Assembly (NCBI GenBank): GCA_016178015.1
Contig: JACOUB010000005.1
Span: 31,793-95,792, forward strand
Origin: Methylocystis sp.
GTDB lineage: Bacteria > Pseudomonadota > Alphaproteobacteria > Rhizobiales > Beijerinckiaceae
Length of the DNA stretch: 64,000 bases
Direction of reading: 5' to 3'
Shown in pieces: positions 46,689 through 55,502 of the stretch. The position numbers were made by a program, and so were the translations under genes. The notes below the pieces were generated by a model that was not told the DNA's origin, did no database searches, and was given only the letters and a program-made list of their open reading frames with translations. Position 1 is the first letter of the stretch; every line of letters starts with the position of its first letter.

Positions 46689-46949
46689 ATGCCGGCAATG
46701 CGAGTCACTGCAAGCCAATTCCAGCAGGCCTTCGGCGCCCTGAGCGACAAGGCGCGACGAGAGCCGGTGGTCGTCACCAAGCACGGCAACGACTCGCTCG
46801 TCGTCATGGCCGCCGAGGAATGGGAACGGCTGAAACGGCGCGAGCGTCGCGCCGGCCTGGCGGCGGAGCTTCCGGAGGAATGGGCGGAGGCCGTGCGCCA
46901 CGCGGAGGTCCCGGCCCAATTTGCGTATCTCGACGCCGAGCTGAAATAG
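46689..46949 (+). CDS. orphan Phd/YefM-type antitoxin
   Basis: An 86-aa protein with the Phd/YefM N-terminal fold (MRVTASQFQQAFGALSDKARREPVVVTKHGNDSLVVM). Downstream there is a repeat and a secreted protein, not a RelE or PIN toxin. It either acts alone as a repressor or on a toxin elsewhere. Confidence 0.85.
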   Translation: MPAMRVTASQFQQAFGALSDKARREPVVVTKHGNDSLVVMAAEEWERLKRRERRAGLAAELPEEWAEAVRHAEVPAQFAYLDAELK

Positions 46950-47002
46950 TCGGGCGCTGTGGCCCTGCCCCGCTGGCGTGAGCGAAATCGGAGGCTCGCT
47001 TT

Positions 47003-47062
47003 CGGACCGCGAGCCTTCAGGCTCGCAAGACGCGAGAAGCGCGCGTGAAAGCGCGCGGTCCG
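47003..47062. repeat. family B palindromic element
   Basis: The terminal arms CGGACCGCG/CGCGGTCCG enclose GCGAGCCTTCAGGCTCGC (47009-47026). It is about 60 bp and lies between the orphan antitoxin and the next gene. Related copies are at 58172-58227 and 59826-59881. Confidence 0.8.
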
Positions 47063-47122
47063 GGAAGCCTCTGGATCGCTTCGCCTGCGTAACAGGGCGA
47101 ACCATTCCAGGTGAGATCGCCC

Positions 47123-47917
47123 ATGCGCGCGCGCTCGATCATTCTGTTCGCCGGATTGCTCGGCGTTCTGTTTTCCACCGCCGTGACGGCCGAATCCGCC
47201 GCGCAGCCGGTCGCGGAGATTTTCGGGAAGAAAATATTCGCCGCCGACCTCACGGTCCCGCACGAACCCGCGGCCGATCCTGCACGCGCGGAACGCGCAC
47301 GCGGCGAGGCGCTGCGCGATCAAGTCTGGGTAGCGATCTTCCGCGATTATGCGCGCACCCATGACGTCGCGCCGAGCGAAGCCGAAATCGTCTCCCATAT
47401 CGAAAGCAACCGGCGCATGAAGGCGGAAAGCGACGCTGAACGCGAGCCGCAGCGCCAGGCGCTGATCGCGGAGCTCGCCTCGCCAGGCCTTTCCGAACAG
47501 CGACGCAAGCAGGCGCAGATGCATCTCGATGCGCTCGATAAAGTCGCGGAATTCGAACGACGGCGTGCGGACGAATTGCGCGATCCCAACCTGCGGAAGA
47601 TGCAGGAACAGGCCGAGCGCAGAGTCGCCGAGCAGTGGGTGCGGCGATGGAAGCTCGATCAGGCGCTTCACCGCGAATTCGGCGGACGCGTCATCTTCCA
47701 GCAGGCCGGCTGGGAACCGATCGACGCCTACCGCAAGCTGCTCGACCGCTACGAGGCGAGCAAATCGTTCGTCGTCTACGACGCCAAATTGCGCGAGGCG
47801 GTATACGGCTATTTCGAACACGGGTTCGTTTATGCCGACGAGGCCAGGGCGCGCTTCTATTTCGAGAAACCTTATTGGGAGCGCACCGTGGCCGAGATGC
47901 GCGCGGGCGGGTTTTAG
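47123..47917 (+). CDS. secreted protein of unknown function, SurA-N-like
   Basis: A 264-aa exported protein. The signal peptide covers about residues 1-23 (ending TAVTAES). The mature chain is charged and helical, with a long Arg/Glu-rich segment around residues 95-190 and aromatic-rich C-terminus. The spacing of helices recalls chaperone or PPIase N-domains, but no PPIase domain follows. ATG 47123 is preceded by AGGTGAG; GTG 47111 is less likely. No confident family assignment. Confidence 0.6.
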   Translation: MRARSIILFAGLLGVLFSTAVTAESAAQPVAEIFGKKIFAADLTVPHEPAADPARAERARGEALRDQVWVAIFRDYARTHDVAPSEAEIVSHIESNRRMKAESDAEREPQRQALIAELASPGLSEQRRKQAQMHLDALDKVAEFERRRADELRDPNLRKMQEQAERRVAEQWVRRWKLDQALHREFGGRVIFQQAGWEPIDAYRKLLDRYEASKSFVVYDAKLREAVYGYFEHGFVYADEARARFYFEKPYWERTVAEMRAGGF

Positions 47918-47923
47918 CCCCAT

Positions 47924-47958
47924 GGCCCTGGATTGCTTCGCTTTCGGCTCGCAATGAT
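47924..47958. repeat. family D repeat, partial copy
   Basis: GATTGCTTCGCTTTCGGCTC followed by GCAATGATG matches the right half of the family D element at 55344-55421. Confidence 0.55.
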
Positions 47959-47981
47959 GGGTGAGCTTTTCGCCCGTGGCG

Positions 47982-49952
47982 CTACGCCTTCACCCGCACA
48001 TATTTGCCGGGCGCGTCGCAAAGCGGCTGCAACTTGCCGCCGCCGGGTTGGCGCGCCGCGACCTTTTCCGGCGCCTGCGCGGTGAGCCAGGCGAGCCAAT
48101 GCGGCCACCACGAACCCTTGGTTTCGCTCGCCGTCCTCAGCCATTCTTCGTACGCGCCGACGGGAGCGTCGCCGGTCCGATATTGATATTTGCCCTTTTC
48201 CGGCGGATTGACGACGCCGGCGATATGGCCGGCGCCCGCCAGCACATACGTCACCTCGCCGCCGAAGAACTTGGCGCCGGTGAACACCGAGCGCGCCGGC
48301 GCAATGTGGTCCTCCTTGGCGGCGAGTTCATAGACCGGGATTTTCACCTTGCGCAGATTGAGCTTGACGCCGCCGACGACCATCTCGCCGCGCGTCAGAT
48401 TGTTCTCGAGATAGCAACTGCGCAGATAGAAGGAATGATTGGCGCGCGGAATGCGCGTGCTGTCGGAGTTCCAGGTGAGCAGATCGAAAGCGGCCGGCTC
48501 CACGCCCTTCATGTAATTGTTCACCACATAGGACCAGATGAGTTCGTTGGGCCGCAGCATGTTGAAGGCCGTCGCCATCTTGACGCCCTCGAGATAGCCG
48601 GTCTTGGCCATGCTCTCGTCGAGCGCGGCGAGCCGCGCCTCGTCGACGAAGATATGGAGATCGCCGGCATCGGTAAAATCGACCTGGGTGGCCAGGAACG
48701 TCACGCTGTCGATGCGCGGATCGCCTTTCGCCGCCATATAGGCGAGCGTCGCGGCGAGCAAGGTGCCGCCGACGCAATAGCCGACCGCCGCGACGCGTTT
48801 TTCGCCCGTGGCCGTCTCGATCGCGTCCAACGCTTCGAGAACGCCCTCCCGCATATAGCCCTCGAAGCCCTTCTCCGACTGTTTTTCGTCGGGATTGACC
48901 CAGGAGACGATGAAGACCGTCAAGCCTTGCGCCGTCGCCCAGCGCACGAAACTCTTCTCCACGTTGAGATCGAGCACGTAGAACTTGTTGATCCAGGGCG
49001 GAATGATGAGCAACGGACGCGCGAAGACCTCCGCTGTCGCCGGAGCATATTGGATGAGCTCCATCACCTCGTTGCGCCAGATGACCTTGCCGGGCGTATT
49101 GGCCATGTCGACGCCCAGCTCGAACTTGCTTTCGTCGCTCTGCCTGATCTTGAGCCGGCCGCCGCCCGCCGAAAGATCCTCGGCCAGCATCTTCATGCCC
49201 CGTACGAGGTTCGCGCCCTTGGCGTCGAACGTCGCGCGCAACAGTTCCGGATTGGTGGCCACGAAATTTGACGGCGACAGGGCGCTGGCGACAAGCCGCG
49301 TGTAGAACGCGGCCTTGGCGCGCGTTTGTGGATCGAGACCTTCCGTCGTCGCCACCGCGTCCGCGGCCCAACGCGAGGTCAAAAGGTAGGACTGACGCAG
49401 CCAGTCGAAGAACGGACTCTCATGCCATTGGGGGGCCGAGAAGCGTTTGTCGGCAGGATCGACGGCAACGATCGGCGCCGCATCCTCGCCGGAAAAACGC
49501 CGCAGCGTCTGGCTCCATATGTCCGTCAGGCCGCGGGCCAGGTCAGCCTGCGCGGCGGCCGCCTGTTCGGGCTTGGCCAGCCAACGTTCCGCGACGACGC
49601 CAAGCGTCTTGGCCGCATCGGCCACGTTGTTGGCGAATTCGCTTCGCGCTTCGCCGGCATCCATTCCCCCGATCGCCGCCGCCAGGGCCTTGCGGCCGTG
49701 ATCGACCAATTTCGCCAGATTTTCCGCTAAGGCGTCGAATTCCGCGCCGGCGGCGGGCGCCTGTGGCTTTGGCGAAGGCGCGACGTCGGCCGGCGGCGCG
49801 AGGGTCGTCGGGCGCGGCGCGGCCGCGCTCTGCTCGCCCTTGTTCTTCTTTCGCTTGTTCTTGTCGCCCTGGTTCGCCAGAGGCGCGGACGCCTCGCCAA
49901 GTCGAGTCGTTTGCCGTTTGGCTCCAGCCTCGCGGTCACGTTCGGCGCTCAT
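47982..49952 (-). CDS. phaC: class I polyhydroxyalkanoate synthase PhaC
   Basis: A 656-aa PHA synthase. The N-terminal about 75 residues are a Lys/Ala/Pro-rich extension, followed by the N-domain and alpha/beta catalytic domain. The lipase-box-like motif GYCVGGT places the nucleophile at Cys393; the catalytic His lies in AGAGHIAGVVNPP. It polymerises (R)-3-hydroxyacyl-CoA into storage polymer. It stands alone; phaAB are not in the window. Confidence 0.95.
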   Translation of the reverse strand: MSAERDREAGAKRQTTRLGEASAPLANQGDKNKRKKNKGEQSAAAPRPTTLAPPADVAPSPKPQAPAAGAEFDALAENLAKLVDHGRKALAAAIGGMDAGEARSEFANNVADAAKTLGVVAERWLAKPEQAAAAQADLARGLTDIWSQTLRRFSGEDAAPIVAVDPADKRFSAPQWHESPFFDWLRQSYLLTSRWAADAVATTEGLDPQTRAKAAFYTRLVASALSPSNFVATNPELLRATFDAKGANLVRGMKMLAEDLSAGGGRLKIRQSDESKFELGVDMANTPGKVIWRNEVMELIQYAPATAEVFARPLLIIPPWINKFYVLDLNVEKSFVRWATAQGLTVFIVSWVNPDEKQSEKGFEGYMREGVLEALDAIETATGEKRVAAVGYCVGGTLLAATLAYMAAKGDPRIDSVTFLATQVDFTDAGDLHIFVDEARLAALDESMAKTGYLEGVKMATAFNMLRPNELIWSYVVNNYMKGVEPAAFDLLTWNSDSTRIPRANHSFYLRSCYLENNLTRGEMVVGGVKLNLRKVKIPVYELAAKEDHIAPARSVFTGAKFFGGEVTYVLAGAGHIAGVVNPPEKGKYQYRTGDAPVGAYEEWLRTASETKGSWWPHWLAWLTAQAPEKVAARQPGGGKLQPLCDAPGKYVRVKA

Positions 49953-50122
49953 GGTCTATCCTGCTCACTTCCTGCTACTGCTCGCAAGACCGCGGCCGAT
50001 TGCCGGTTCACGCCCAGTTCTGATATTCACTATGCTTATACTGGCGCCCTGCGTCATTGATCAATCGTGTGTGCGCACGCCAGTAATCGAGGCTAAAGCA
50101 TCCGCCAAGGTTCGGAAACGGC

Positions 50123-50518
50123 ATGAAATTCTTCGCTCAGGCGCTTTCCGCTGCTTGTCTGGCGGCTTGGCTCGCCGCCCTGGCGCCCGCGCGTGCGCAA
50201 GAGGCGAGCTCGGCGGATAATCCGCTCGGCGCCTTGTTCGACGGCGCCAAACTGCGCGCCGATCCGCCTCCTATGGCGGATTTTGTGATCAATTCCCGGC
50301 CCGACGCAAGCAGCCTGGATTATTCGCCGCTTTCGACGCCGGAACCCGGGCGCGGGGCGAAAAAGAAGACCCCGGCCGAAATCGAGGCCGTCATGAGCGA
50401 ACTCGCCAATGCGGCGGCCGCCAACCGGCGCCGCGCCGCCCGCGTGAAGATTCCGGAGCCGGGGGCGACTGCCCCGGCGACCGCGAAGACGCACACGTCC
50501 CCGGCGCGGCCGAATTGA
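50123..50518 (+). CDS. secreted hypothetical protein
   Basis: A 131-aa protein with a clear signal peptide (about residues 1-25, ending ARAQ), then a low-complexity Ala/Pro/Arg-rich chain. No domain is recognised. ATG 50123 follows GGTTCGGAAACGGC. It lies upstream of and in the same direction as the aminotransferase gene, 73 bases away. Confidence 0.55.
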   Translation: MKFFAQALSAACLAAWLAALAPARAQEASSADNPLGALFDGAKLRADPPPMADFVINSRPDASSLDYSPLSTPEPGRGAKKKTPAEIEAVMSELANAAAANRRRAARVKIPEPGATAPATAKTHTSPARPN

Positions 50519-50591
50519 TTGCTGCCCAAGGCTGGCGGAAGTGCTAGATATTGAGCAAGATCGCCCTGAACGCCTCGGACCTTCACATAAC

Positions 50592-51812
50592 ATGCCGGAT
50601 TTTTATCGCATCAAGCGTCTGCCGCCTTACGTGTTCGAGCAGGTCAATCGGCTGAAGGCGAAGGCGCGCGCCGGCGGCGCCGACATCATCGATCTCGGCA
50701 TGGGCAATCCGGACCTGCCCGCGCCCAAGCATGTCATCGGCAAGCTCGTCGAGACGGCCGGACGCCCGCACACCGATCGCTATTCGGCGTCGAAAGGCAT
50801 CGCCGGGCTGCGCCGCGCCCAAGCCGGCTATTATCAGCGCCGCTTTGGCGTGAAACTCGATGCGGACACGCAGGTCGTGGTGACGCTCGGCTCGAAGGAA
50901 GGCTTCGCCAACATGGCGCAGGCGATCACCGCGCCGGGCGACGTCGTGCTGGCGCCCAATCCCTCTTACCCGATCCACGCTTTCGGCTTCCTGATGGCCG
51001 GCGGCGTCATCCGCTCCGTGCCCGCCGACCCCACGCCAGACTATTTCCAGGCGCTCGAGCGCGCCGTTGTCCATTCGATCCCCAAGCCGATCGCGGTGGT
51101 GGTGTGCTATCCCGCCAACCCCACCGCCGCCGTGGCGTCGCTCGATTTTTACGAGGACCTCGTCGCTTTCGCCAAGAAGCATGAGATCTTTGTTCTATCC
51201 GATCTCGCCTACGCCGAAGTCTATTTCGAAAACGATCCGCCGCCGTCGATCCTGCAAGTTCCCGGCGCCGAAGACGTGGCGGTCGAGTTCACCTCCATGT
51301 CGAAGACCTTTTCGATGGCCGGCTGGCGCATCGGTTTCGCGGTCGGCAACGAGCGCCTGTGCGCGGCGCTGGCCAGGGTCAAGAGCTATCTCGATTACGG
51401 CGCCTTCACGCCGATCCAGGTCGCCGCCGCGGCGGCGCTCAATGGCCCCGACGACTGCATCAAGGAAATGCGCGCCATTTACAAGAAGCGCCGCGACGTG
51501 CTGGTCGAGAGTTTTACGCAAGCGGGATGGACGATCCCGGTCCCGACGGCCTCCATGTTCGCCTGGGCGCCCGTCCCTGAGCTGTTCAAAGGCCTCACCA
51601 GCCTCGAGTTCTCGAAACTGCTCATCGAGAAAGCGGACCTGGCGGTCGCGCCGGGCGCCGGCTTCGGCGAGCATGGCGAGGGGTATCTCCGTCTCGCCCT
51701 CGTCGAGAACGAGCAGCGCATCAGGCAGGCGGCGCGCAATCTGCGCCGCTTCTTCGAGACGGCCGATCAGCCGCTGCGCGCTATCGCGCCCGTCAGCGAT
51801 GCGTTCGCGTGA
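50592..51812 (+). CDS. class I/II aminotransferase, AlaC/LL-diaminopimelate aminotransferase-like
   Basis: A 406-aa PLP aminotransferase. It has DLGMGNPDLPAP near the N-terminus, CYPANPTAAV, SDLAYAEVYF and the PLP-lysine motif TSMSKTFSMAGWRIGF. The layout matches glutamate-pyruvate aminotransferase AlaC or the DapL-like branch. ATG 50592 (MPDFYRIKRLPPYVF) fits family starts. In several alphaproteobacteria this gene precedes homoserine dehydrogenase, which is not the case here. Confidence 0.88.
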   Translation: MPDFYRIKRLPPYVFEQVNRLKAKARAGGADIIDLGMGNPDLPAPKHVIGKLVETAGRPHTDRYSASKGIAGLRRAQAGYYQRRFGVKLDADTQVVVTLGSKEGFANMAQAITAPGDVVLAPNPSYPIHAFGFLMAGGVIRSVPADPTPDYFQALERAVVHSIPKPIAVVVCYPANPTAAVASLDFYEDLVAFAKKHEIFVLSDLAYAEVYFENDPPPSILQVPGAEDVAVEFTSMSKTFSMAGWRIGFAVGNERLCAALARVKSYLDYGAFTPIQVAAAAALNGPDDCIKEMRAIYKKRRDVLVESFTQAGWTIPVPTASMFAWAPVPELFKGLTSLEFSKLLIEKADLAVAPGAGFGEHGEGYLRLALVENEQRIRQAARNLRRFFETADQPLRAIAPVSDAFA

Positions 51813-52026
51813 GTTCCTTTTACGCGAGCGCCCTGAGGCCGGGAGTGCGGCGACGCCTATTTTCCGAATCATTCGACCAGCTTGGCTCGAGATCCATCCG
51901 TAACCATAAAATCAAGAAACGCCCTGAATTGGCGAGGGTTGGAAGCGTTCGGCCGCACGTCTGCTTTATAGCCCGCAAGTGCGATGCTACTGTTGCCCGG
52001 CGCGGAAACGCTTGGCGGGGGAGGCA

Positions 52027-53088
52027 ATGCACAGGGGCGCCGAAGTTGAGGTCGTCAGCCCGGCCCCGCGTGAGGCATGGCGGCAGGCCGTCGCCGCCGA
52101 CTCCGGCGCGCTCATTTCCCACACGCCCGAGTGGCTCGACACGATTTGCGCGGTCGATGGGTGGAAAGACGCGAGCCGCCTTTACGTTTGGCCCTCTGGC
52201 CGGCAGCTCGTCCTGCCGATGGTCGCCAAGCGCATCGGCAAGTTTGCCGTCGTCGAGGACTCCCTGCCACATGGATGGGGCTTCGGCGGGCTGGTCGGCG
52301 CCGGCGCCGTCACGCCGGACGAGGCCGCCGCTGTGTGCGCGGACCTGGTTGCGCGGCGTCTCCTGCGCCTGCGCGTCTGCCCAAACTCGCTGCAGGGGAG
52401 CGCCTGGAGCCAGGCGCTCGCGCTGGGACCGCCGAACGCCATAACGATCCCCTGCCGAGCCCACGCGATTAATCTCGACGGCGGGGTCGGCGCCGTGTGG
52501 AAGCGGTTCTCAGACAACGCCCGCCGGGGCGTCCGCAAGGCGGAAAAGCAAGGGGTCGAGATCGAGTGCGACACCACGGGTCGATTGCTTGGCGTCTTCG
52601 ACGAGCTGTTGACGTTGTCGATGCGGCGCTGGGCGAGGCAGCAGAAGGAGCCGCTCTGGCTCGCCCGCCTGCGCCAGCGCCGCTTGGGCCCCCGCAGCAG
52701 GTGGCGGCAAATTGCCGAACGCACCGCTGGCGGCGTGGCGATCTGGGTCGCCCGCTGGCGCGGACAGCCGGCCGCCGCCATCGTGGTGTTGCGCGGGCCG
52801 AACGATCATTACACGCGCGGCGCCATGCACAAGGAGCTCGCCGGCCCAAGTCGCGCCAACGTCCTCTTGCAATGGCTGGCGATCCAGGACGCGTGCCAGC
52901 GGGGCGCCAGATGGTACCAGATGGGCCAGTCCGGCTGGGACGGCGATCCGGTCGGGCGGTTCAAGGAAAGCTTCGGGGCGCGGGGCTATGAGTTTCCGGA
53001 CATCCGATTGGAGCGGTTCCCAGAAATAACCCGCCTGGTTCGAAGCATGCGCGCCGGCGCGCGCACGCTCGTCACCGGAAGGAGCTGA
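52027..53088 (+). CDS. FemAB-like/GNAT acyltransferase
   Basis: A 353-aa protein with the FemAB-type (Acetyltransf_6) fold: ISHTPEWLDTI near residue 30, HGWGFGGLV near 90, the core KRFSDNARRGVRKAEKQGVE near 165, and RFKESFGARGYEFPD near 320. Such proteins transfer acyl or aminoacyl groups in cell-wall or exopolysaccharide pathways. The substrate is unknown. GGGGGAGG precedes ATG 52027. Confidence 0.78.
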   Translation: MHRGAEVEVVSPAPREAWRQAVAADSGALISHTPEWLDTICAVDGWKDASRLYVWPSGRQLVLPMVAKRIGKFAVVEDSLPHGWGFGGLVGAGAVTPDEAAAVCADLVARRLLRLRVCPNSLQGSAWSQALALGPPNAITIPCRAHAINLDGGVGAVWKRFSDNARRGVRKAEKQGVEIECDTTGRLLGVFDELLTLSMRRWARQQKEPLWLARLRQRRLGPRSRWRQIAERTAGGVAIWVARWRGQPAAAIVVLRGPNDHYTRGAMHKELAGPSRANVLLQWLAIQDACQRGARWYQMGQSGWDGDPVGRFKESFGARGYEFPDIRLERFPEITRLVRSMRAGARTLVTGRS

Positions 53089-53398
53089 AGGAATGCTCAT
53101 CGGGCGCCGGGCGCCGAACTCAAAGCCTTGCTGCTTTTGGAGTCCCTGTCCGTGTTTCGCGGCGCTGATTCAGAAGGCCCCTTGGGGAATTGGGCGCATG
53201 TCATCGGATTGGGAACCTCGATTTCTTTAATTCGCCGACCGCCTCGCGACGCCTTGCGCGTGAGCGAAATTTTAACTGTTTACTGCGTGTTATTGCCGCA
53301 GGCTGCGATTCGAAGGCCTCGTCCGACATTCGTTTCGAACCGCTCCGTCCGCGTCCGCTCGATGCGTGGATGGAAGGGCCGAGCTCGGAGATTGCAAA
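53089..53398. other. intergenic region before the chemoreceptor gene
   Basis: No gene is supported. A GC-rich direct repeat CGGGCGCCGGGCGCC (53100-53114) follows the FemAB-like gene, and a modest AT-rich stretch (53215-53285) may hold the chemoreceptor promoter. Confidence 0.4.
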
Positions 53399-55324
53399 AT
53401 GCACATGACGATCGGTCGCGCCACGACCACGCTTGGCGCCGCGGTCCTCGCTCTTTTTCTGATGATGATTGTTTCGGGCCGCTATGAGCTGGGCGAGCTC
53501 AGAATCGGAAGCCCGGCTTACCAGCGCATTGGCGGGGCCAAGGATTTCGTCTCGGACCTATCGGCGCCGCCGCTTTCGTTGCTTGACGCCTATCTCGAAA
53601 TCGAAACGAGCGAGCGCGGCGCTGTTGGCGCCGACCATGTCGCGACGCGCCTCGCCGAGCTGCGCAAAAGTTATGACGAACGCAGAGCTTTCTGGGCCGC
53701 GTCCCCTGTTCTGCCCGCATCCCTGAAATCGTTGGCGAGCGGAGCTGCAGCGGGGGAGGCCGACAGGTTCTGGGAACAAGCGCAAGGCGTCTATCTTCCG
53801 GCCTTGGAACGCAACGACCGCGTCGCCATGACCGCCTCGCTTGCGAAAATCTCCGCCATTTTCGCCGAGCGTTCCGAACTCGTGAAACAGCAGGTCGAAG
53901 CAGCTCGAGCTTTTGCCCGCTCGGCGGAATCGGAGGCCGCAAGTCTCGGCGCCGGACTCGATGAGCTGAACATGGCGATCAGCCTCGCCGGCGCCGCCTT
54001 TCTTTTCGCTGTCCTGTTGGTCGTGAAACGGAAGCTCGTCGCGCCGATCGTCGATCTTTCTTCCTACGCGACCCGTCTGGCGCGCGAACCGGTCGCGGAA
54101 GCTCCGCCCTGCGGCCACCGGAGCGACGAGATCGGCCAGATGAACGCGGCCGTCGAAGTTTTCAAAGAAGTGATCGAGAAAGTCCACCGGGCGGAGAAAG
54201 AAGCGGCCGAATCGCGCGCCAAGGTCGCCGAGCAGATGAAAGATCGTGAAGCCGGCGCCAAGTGGTACATCGAAAACCGGGATTTCTTCTTCAAGGAATA
54301 CACCAACGCGATGGAGAGGCTCTCCGCCGGAGATCTCGAAGCGCGATTGAACAAGGAGTTCATCAAGGATTACGAAAAACTCCGCGAACAGTTCAATCGA
54401 GCGGCAGAGCGCATGCAATCGGCGATGCAGAGCATCGTCGCGACATGCGGCACGATCGACGCCAGCACGCGGGACATTTCGCAGGCGGCCGAACATCTCT
54501 CGCGACGCAACGAAGAGCAAGCGTCCACGCTCGCCGAGACGGCGTCGGCCGTGGATCAGATCACGAATACGGTGAAGAAGACCGCCGACAACGCGATCGA
54601 GGCGCGGCACATCGTCGACGCCACGAAAGTGGGCGCCGCCAAGAGCGAGAAGGTCGTCGGCGAAGCGATCGAAGCCATGGGCGGGATCGAGACGTCTTCC
54701 GAGCAGATCAGCCAGATCATCGGCGTGATCGACGAGATCGCCTTCCAAACCAATCTTCTCGCCTTGAACGCCGGCGTCGAGGCCGCCAGAGCAGGCGAGG
54801 CGGGGCGTGGTTTCGCCGTCGTCGCGACAGAAGTGCGCGCCCTTGCGCAGCGCTCGGCCGAGGCCGCGAAGGGAATCAAAGCGTTGATCTCGGCTTCCAA
54901 CGCCAAGGTCCAGGACGGCGTCGCCCTCGTCGCGGAAACGGGAGCGTCGCTACGGCGCATCGTCGGCGAAGTCACCAAGATCAGTTTCGTGGTGACCGAA
55001 ATCGCCGCGAGCGCGGAGGCCCAATCCAACGGCCTGCGCGATGTGAACGCGGCCGTGAAAGAGATCGATCAGGTGACGCAGAAAAACGCGAGCATGTCGG
55101 AAGAAATGAACGCTGCGAGCCAATCTCTCGCAAACGACAGCGCGGAGTTGAGCTCGCTCATCGGAAGGTTCCGGATCGGCGCAGCCTCTTCTCGCGTCTC
55201 CGGCGCCGCGACGGCCGCCGCGATGGCGCGTCCTGCCGTGAAACGCGCCGCAATTTCGGGGCCGGGCGGGGCGGTTCGGGCGGTAGAGGCGGCGTCTCGC
55301 AACCAGAGCTGGGGAGAGTTCTGA
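53399..55324 (+). CDS. methyl-accepting chemotaxis protein
   Basis: A 641-aa chemoreceptor. It has membrane segments at about residues 9-27 and 198-217, a periplasmic domain between, a HAMP domain, and a long coiled-coil signalling domain with the conserved tip [20 protein letters not shown]. It signals to CheA/CheW at the inner membrane. The ligand is unknown. ATG 53399 has GGAG nine bases upstream; GTG 53366 would add 11 residues. No che gene is adjacent. Confidence 0.92.
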   Translation: MHMTIGRATTTLGAAVLALFLMMIVSGRYELGELRIGSPAYQRIGGAKDFVSDLSAPPLSLLDAYLEIETSERGAVGADHVATRLAELRKSYDERRAFWAASPVLPASLKSLASGAAAGEADRFWEQAQGVYLPALERNDRVAMTASLAKISAIFAERSELVKQQVEAARAFARSAESEAASLGAGLDELNMAISLAGAAFLFAVLLVVKRKLVAPIVDLSSYATRLAREPVAEAPPCGHRSDEIGQMNAAVEVFKEVIEKVHRAEKEAAESRAKVAEQMKDREAGAKWYIENRDFFFKEYTNAMERLSAGDLEARLNKEFIKDYEKLREQFNRAAERMQSAMQSIVATCGTIDASTRDISQAAEHLSRRNEEQASTLAETASAVDQITNTVKKTADNAIEARHIVDATKVGAAKSEKVVGEAIEAMGGIETSSEQISQIIGVIDEIAFQTNLLALNAGVEAARAGEAGRGFAVVATEVRALAQRSAEAAKGIKALISASNAKVQDGVALVAETGASLRRIVGEVTKISFVVTEIAASAEAQSNGLRDVNAAVKEIDQVTQKNASMSEEMNAASQSLANDSAELSSLIGRFRIGAASSRVSGAATAAAMARPAVKRAAISGPGGAVRAVEAASRNQSWGEF

Positions 55325-55343
55325 GGCCGGGGCCGAACCCCAT

Positions 55344-55421
55344 CATTGCGAGCCGCAGGCGAACCCTCGGGTCAAGCCCGAGGGCGCGCGAACCTGGATT
55401 GCTTCGCTTCGCTCGCAATGA
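55344..55421. repeat. family D palindromic element
   Basis: The ends CATTGCGAGC and GCTCGCAATG enclose CCCTCGGGTCAAGCCCGAGGG. It lies between the chemoreceptor gene and leuS. A partial copy is at 47924-47958. Confidence 0.75.
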
Positions 55422-55502
55422 CGCCCCTGCCTTTGACATCGCTGTCGGCGCCGGCCATTAGGGGACCAGACACAGGAAAGAAACGCCCGGACCCCCGACG
55501 CC

